Source of the DNA: Alphaproteobacteria bacterium | GTDB lineage: Bacteria; Pseudomonadota; Alphaproteobacteria; Rhizobiales; Aestuariivirgaceae | NCBI GenBank assembly: GCA_020441605.1 | Contig: JAGRLX010000116.1 | Coordinates: 1 to 18,543 of the forward strand | Direction: 5' to 3' | Length of the DNA stretch: 18,543 nt | Shown here: piece after piece, positions 16,305 through 18,543 of the stretch | How the letters are laid out: the number at the start of each line of letters is the position of its first letter | Numbering within the stretch: position 1 is the stretch's first letter | Position numbers and translations under genes: made by a program | The notes under the pieces: model-generated | What the model saw: only the letters and a program-made list of their open reading frames with translations | Told to the model about the DNA's origin: nothing | The model's database searches: none

Positions 16305-16996
16305 GGCGCACCCTCCCTGGCGGCGATCTCGTCCTGCCATTGCTTGAGCAGCACCTTGCGGCGCGCCGGGTATTTCTCGTCGCTGACCGCCACCGCCAGC
16401 ATCCGGTCGGTGCGGAACGACCGGAAGGCCTGGCGCAGCTCGCACCAAGCAATGATCAGCCGCTGGGCATCGAAATAGGCGACCGCAATCGGCCAGATGA
16501 CCCGCTCCGTCTCGCTGCCGTCCTCCGCCCGGTAGGCAAGCCCGACCTTGCGCCCTTCACGGATGGCGCTGCGCAGCAGCGAGACATCGACCTGATCGGC
16601 AACCACCCGGCCATGCGGCGGCACCAGCAACGCTGCGTCAAAGAGAAACGGCTTCAAACGTTCCGGCAACACCGTTCCGATCTTGGCCACCGTATCCTGG
16701 GCCGCCCGCGAAAGGTCGGCATCGCCCCGCCGGGCCACCCAGCGAAGACCGAGCATGACCGCTTCCAATTCGTCCGGCGTGAACATCAAGGGCGGCAGGT
16801 CATAGCCCTCTCCCAGCACATAGCCGACGCCCGCTTCGCCGCGGATCGGCACCCGGTCGGCGATCAGGGTGGCGATGTCGCGATAGACGGTCCGCAGCGA
16901 CACCTCGAGTTCGGTGGCAATCGTTTCGCCTGTCACCGGGCGGCGGTGGCGGCGGAGGATCTGGAGCAATTGCAGCAGGCGTTCGGCGCGTCTCAT
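16283..16996 (-). CDS. HTH/WYL-domain transcriptional regulator (YafY family)
   Basis: This 237-residue protein has an N-terminal winged HTH (about 1-60, with RRHRRPVTGETIATELEVSLRTVYRDIATL forming the DeoR/HTH_11-type helices) and a C-terminal WYL-type ligand domain from about residue 135 to 210. In the segment IAWCELRQAFRSFRTDRM the W-x-E-x-R pattern of WYL proteins is seen. Such regulators sense an unknown ligand, sometimes nucleic acid or nucleotide, and often control their own gene. A candidate promoter and dyad are directly upstream. No ribosome binding site precedes the ATG, in keeping with a leaderless transcript. The 3' end overlaps purN by 22 bp in convergent orientation. Target genes are not evident. 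Confidence 0.9.
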   Translation of the reverse strand: MRRAERLLQLLQILRRHRRPVTGETIATELEVSLRTVYRDIATLIADRVPIRGEAGVGYVLGEGYDLPPLMFTPDELEAVMLGLRWVARRGDADLSRAAQDTVAKIGTVLPERLKPFLFDAALLVPPHGRVVADQVDVSLLRSAIREGRKVGLAYRAEDGSETERVIWPIAVAYFDAQRLIIAWCELRQAFRSFRTDRMLAVAVSDEKYPARRKVLLKQWQDEIAAREGAPQMDVFA

Positions 16997-17005
16997 GATG
17001 CGGTC

Positions 17006-17035
17006 ATACTAGGCTCGCGCGACAAGCTCTGTCAG
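17006..17035 (-). promoter_or_regulatory. Candidate promoter and internal operator of the WYL regulator
   Basis: On the minus strand CTGACA (17030-17035) and TAGTAT (17006-17011) form a five-of-six and good -10 match with an 18-bp spacer. The -10 ends nine bases before the ATG, so the transcript would start only two or three bases ahead of the start codon. A dyad GACA-N5-TGTC (17021-17033) spans the spacer and the edge of the -35, an apt place for autorepression. Confidence 0.45.
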
Positions 17036-17096
17036 CAACATGGCAGCACGAAGAACATCGGCCCGACACTGCGCCTAGCACTCCGCCGGACAGACG

Positions 17097-18266
17097 TCAC
17101 TCCCTGACCACGACCAGCCGTAATCCATCATGAGAAAGGGCACAGCCCCGACCCTCGATGACGATCTCCTGGTCGGGGGCCACCGCCATCGACCAGCCAA
17201 ATCCATCCGGCAGCTCCACCGGCTTGGGGGCGGCAGGAGGATCCGGCGGAAGTCCGAACTTCTCGACGAGAACCCGCGCGGTATCCTCCCGTTCGGCCTC
17301 GCCCAGCGGATCGTGCAGCCTGAGCATGCCGCCGCTACGGTTCTCGATGATGAGTCCCGACGTCTTGTCGCCCCACAGGACAGGAACATGGCCGGTACAG
17401 GCGACCAACTGACCCTGGGGATTGTGGCTTGGACCCGAAACCTGCTCCAGAAGCCGTGCCGTGCCGGGCACCAGGCCCTCCAAAGCCGCGATATTCGCCG
17501 AGGCGAGCCGGCCCTGTGTATCGGCAAATGCAGTGCTCATGCGGTCCATCAGAGGTTTGATGGCCATCTCCGTTGTCAGGAAGCCGGCGGCCCTCGCAAT
17601 GACAAACTGAAACCAGGCATAGTCCTGAAGGCCAAGGCCGATATAGGAGTAGTCGAAATCCTGCAGGCTGAGTGGCCGGGTCGGCGCGAATCCGGCCGGA
17701 ACCCCTTCGAGCAGGCGTTCCATATGGGGCGCCTCGGCATGGATGAAGGCGGCCATCATCAGATTGGCAACGAGTTCGTGCATGGAGCGGCTCATTCCTT
17801 CCCAGCGCAAGCCGTGATCGTCGGCCAGCGCGTGGCCGATCTCGTGCACCGTGAGAATGGCATTGAGATCGCCATCGTCGAATCCCCAGACGCCGAAGCC
17901 CGGATATTCGGCCAGCGAGGCCGGCATGAGGATCAGCCGCTGGCTATTCCAGACATGCGGCGCAGGATAGGGAACCCCGGTGACCTGCTCCCAGTCCCGG
18001 CGTTCAAGCACCAGCATGCGCAGCGGCATCGACCAGCCAAGCTCGCGTTCGAAAAAGGCGCGGGCCCTTGCGATCACGGCGGCATAGTCTCTCGCCGGCA
18101 CGGTTGCCGATGGATTGGCGAGAACCGGCAACGGGGCTTCGACCGGCACAACATCGATTGTCACGAGAATCGGTTCAAGGCCTTCGAACCCCTTCGGCGC
18201 GTCGGCCGGGGCCGGACCAGCCCAGGCGACAGCCAGAATGACGGCAGCAATCAGGTGATGGCGCAT
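17097..18266 (-). CDS. Secreted HEIGH zinc-metallopeptidase-like protein
   Basis: From the ATG at 18266 this 389-residue protein has a signal peptide (HHLIAAVILAVAWAGPAPADA). The zinc-protease signature HEIGH is at 141-145, with a further Glu at 164 in MHELVANL. The 18-residue gap between H145 and E164 is close to the gluzincin spacing, so H141, H145 and E164 are candidate zinc ligands and E142 the catalytic base. The N-terminal part includes ARAFFERELGW and a VWNSQRLILMP strand, and the C-terminal 150 residues have no recognisable domain. I cannot assign a known peptidase family. There is no good ribosome binding site before 18266; an in-frame TTG at 18302 with GAGAGG just upstream is an alternative that adds 12 residues and keeps the signal peptide. 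Substrate is unknown. Confidence 0.75.
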   Translation of the reverse strand: MRHHLIAAVILAVAWAGPAPADAPKGFEGLEPILVTIDVVPVEAPLPVLANPSATVPARDYAAVIARARAFFERELGWSMPLRMLVLERRDWEQVTGVPYPAPHVWNSQRLILMPASLAEYPGFGVWGFDDGDLNAILTVHEIGHALADDHGLRWEGMSRSMHELVANLMMAAFIHAEAPHMERLLEGVPAGFAPTRPLSLQDFDYSYIGLGLQDYAWFQFVIARAAGFLTTEMAIKPLMDRMSTAFADTQGRLASANIAALEGLVPGTARLLEQVSGPSHNPQGQLVACTGHVPVLWGDKTSGLIIENRSGGMLRLHDPLGEAEREDTARVLVEKFGLPPDPPAAPKPVELPDGFGWSMAVAPDQEIVIEGRGCALSHDGLRLVVVRE

Positions 18267-18357
18267 GGACAGAGGGAAACACCAACCTGGCCCATTACGC
18301 AATGCCTCTCGATTGCTCGGCGCCTGGCGCTCCGGTAAGACACGGGGCCACAGCGAC

Positions 18358-18363
18358 AGGAGA
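18358..18363 (+). promoter_or_regulatory. Ribosome binding site of the nucleoside hydrolase gene
   Basis: AGGAGA lies four bases before the ATG at 18368 and fixes the start of this partial gene, whose stop lies outside the window. Confidence 0.7.
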
Positions 18364-18367
18364 AACC

Positions 18368-18543
18368 ATGACCAAGCCCCTTCCGATCATCATCGATACC
18401 GATCCCGGCCAGGACGACGCGGTCGCTATTCTGCTGGCACTGGCCAGTCCCGAGGAGATTGAGGTACTGGGCATCACCGCCGTCGCGGGCAACGTGCCCC
18501 TGACCCTGACCGCCAAGAACGCCCGCAAGGTCTGCGAGGTGGC
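18368..18543 (+). CDS. Inosine/uridine-type nucleoside hydrolase, 5' part only
   Basis: Only the first 58 codons are present; the gene runs off the window end with no stop. The product begins MTKPLPIIIDTDPGQDDAVA, containing the DTDPGxDD calcium-binding motif (10-17) that defines the IUNH family. AILLALAS and LGITAVAGNVPL follow, also standard for the family. These enzymes cleave the N-glycosidic bond of ribonucleosides to give base and ribose, feeding salvage. The substrate range cannot be told from this part. The gene is divergent from the metallopeptidase with a gap of about 100 bp (65 bp if that gene starts at 18302). Confidence 0.9.
   Translation, partial: MTKPLPIIIDTDPGQDDAVAILLALASPEEIEVLGITAVAGNVPLTLTAKNARKVCEV

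Overview
The window looks like an alphaproteobacterial chromosome, most likely from the Hyphomicrobiales/Rhizobiales. The evidence is the GC-rich coding sequence and the core-gene order: purM-purN divergent from DUF2066, a CDP-alcohol phosphatidyltransferase, an AI-2E family permease, the DnaA-related regulator hdaA, ppk and ppx, with rnd close by. HdaA-type proteins and this neighbourhood are typical of alphaproteobacteria. I cannot name the genus.

Left part (1-5215) is accessory in character. It starts with the 5' portion of a tRNA-Tyr(GTA) on the minus strand, cut by the window edge. Next come a small secreted META-domain protein and, divergent from it, an acidic Pro/Gly-rich orphan protein carrying two MIPMPP[D/E]F motifs 31 residues apart. 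After these lie two tandem, closely similar genes for large secreted proteins (556 and 553 aa) that resemble uncharacterised extracellular beta-propeller-like proteins. The paralogs are separated by a spacer of about 400 bp whose central 300 bp is only about one third GC by hand count. The spacer holds a strong intrinsic terminator for the upstream copy and a candidate promoter region for the downstream copy.

Middle part (5397-14433) is core. rnd (RNase D) runs on the plus strand and converges on a staphylococcal-nuclease-like secreted or membrane-anchored nuclease. Behind the nuclease lies a compact minus-strand gene run: DUF2066 exported protein, CDP-alcohol phosphatidyltransferase (phospholipid synthesis), AI-2E family permease, hdaA (replication-initiation control), ppk and ppx (polyphosphate synthesis and breakdown). 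Three junctions are 4-nt stop/start overlaps (GTGA, ATGA, GTGA) and one is a 4-nt gap, so this is almost certainly one operon with coupled translation.

Right part (14629-18543): purM and purN overlap by ATGA and carry out two steps of de novo purine synthesis. purN overlaps tail-to-tail with a WYL/HTH regulator, which has a recognisable promoter with a dyad in its spacer and probably an almost leaderless transcript. Then follow an orphan secreted HEIGH zinc-metallopeptidase-like protein and, divergent from it, the start of an inosine/uridine-type nucleoside hydrolase cut by the window end.

I found no CRISPR array, insertion sequence, phage gene or recognisable defence system. The least explained items are the tandem secreted paralogs with their AT-rich spacer, the MIPMPP orphan and the secreted zincin.
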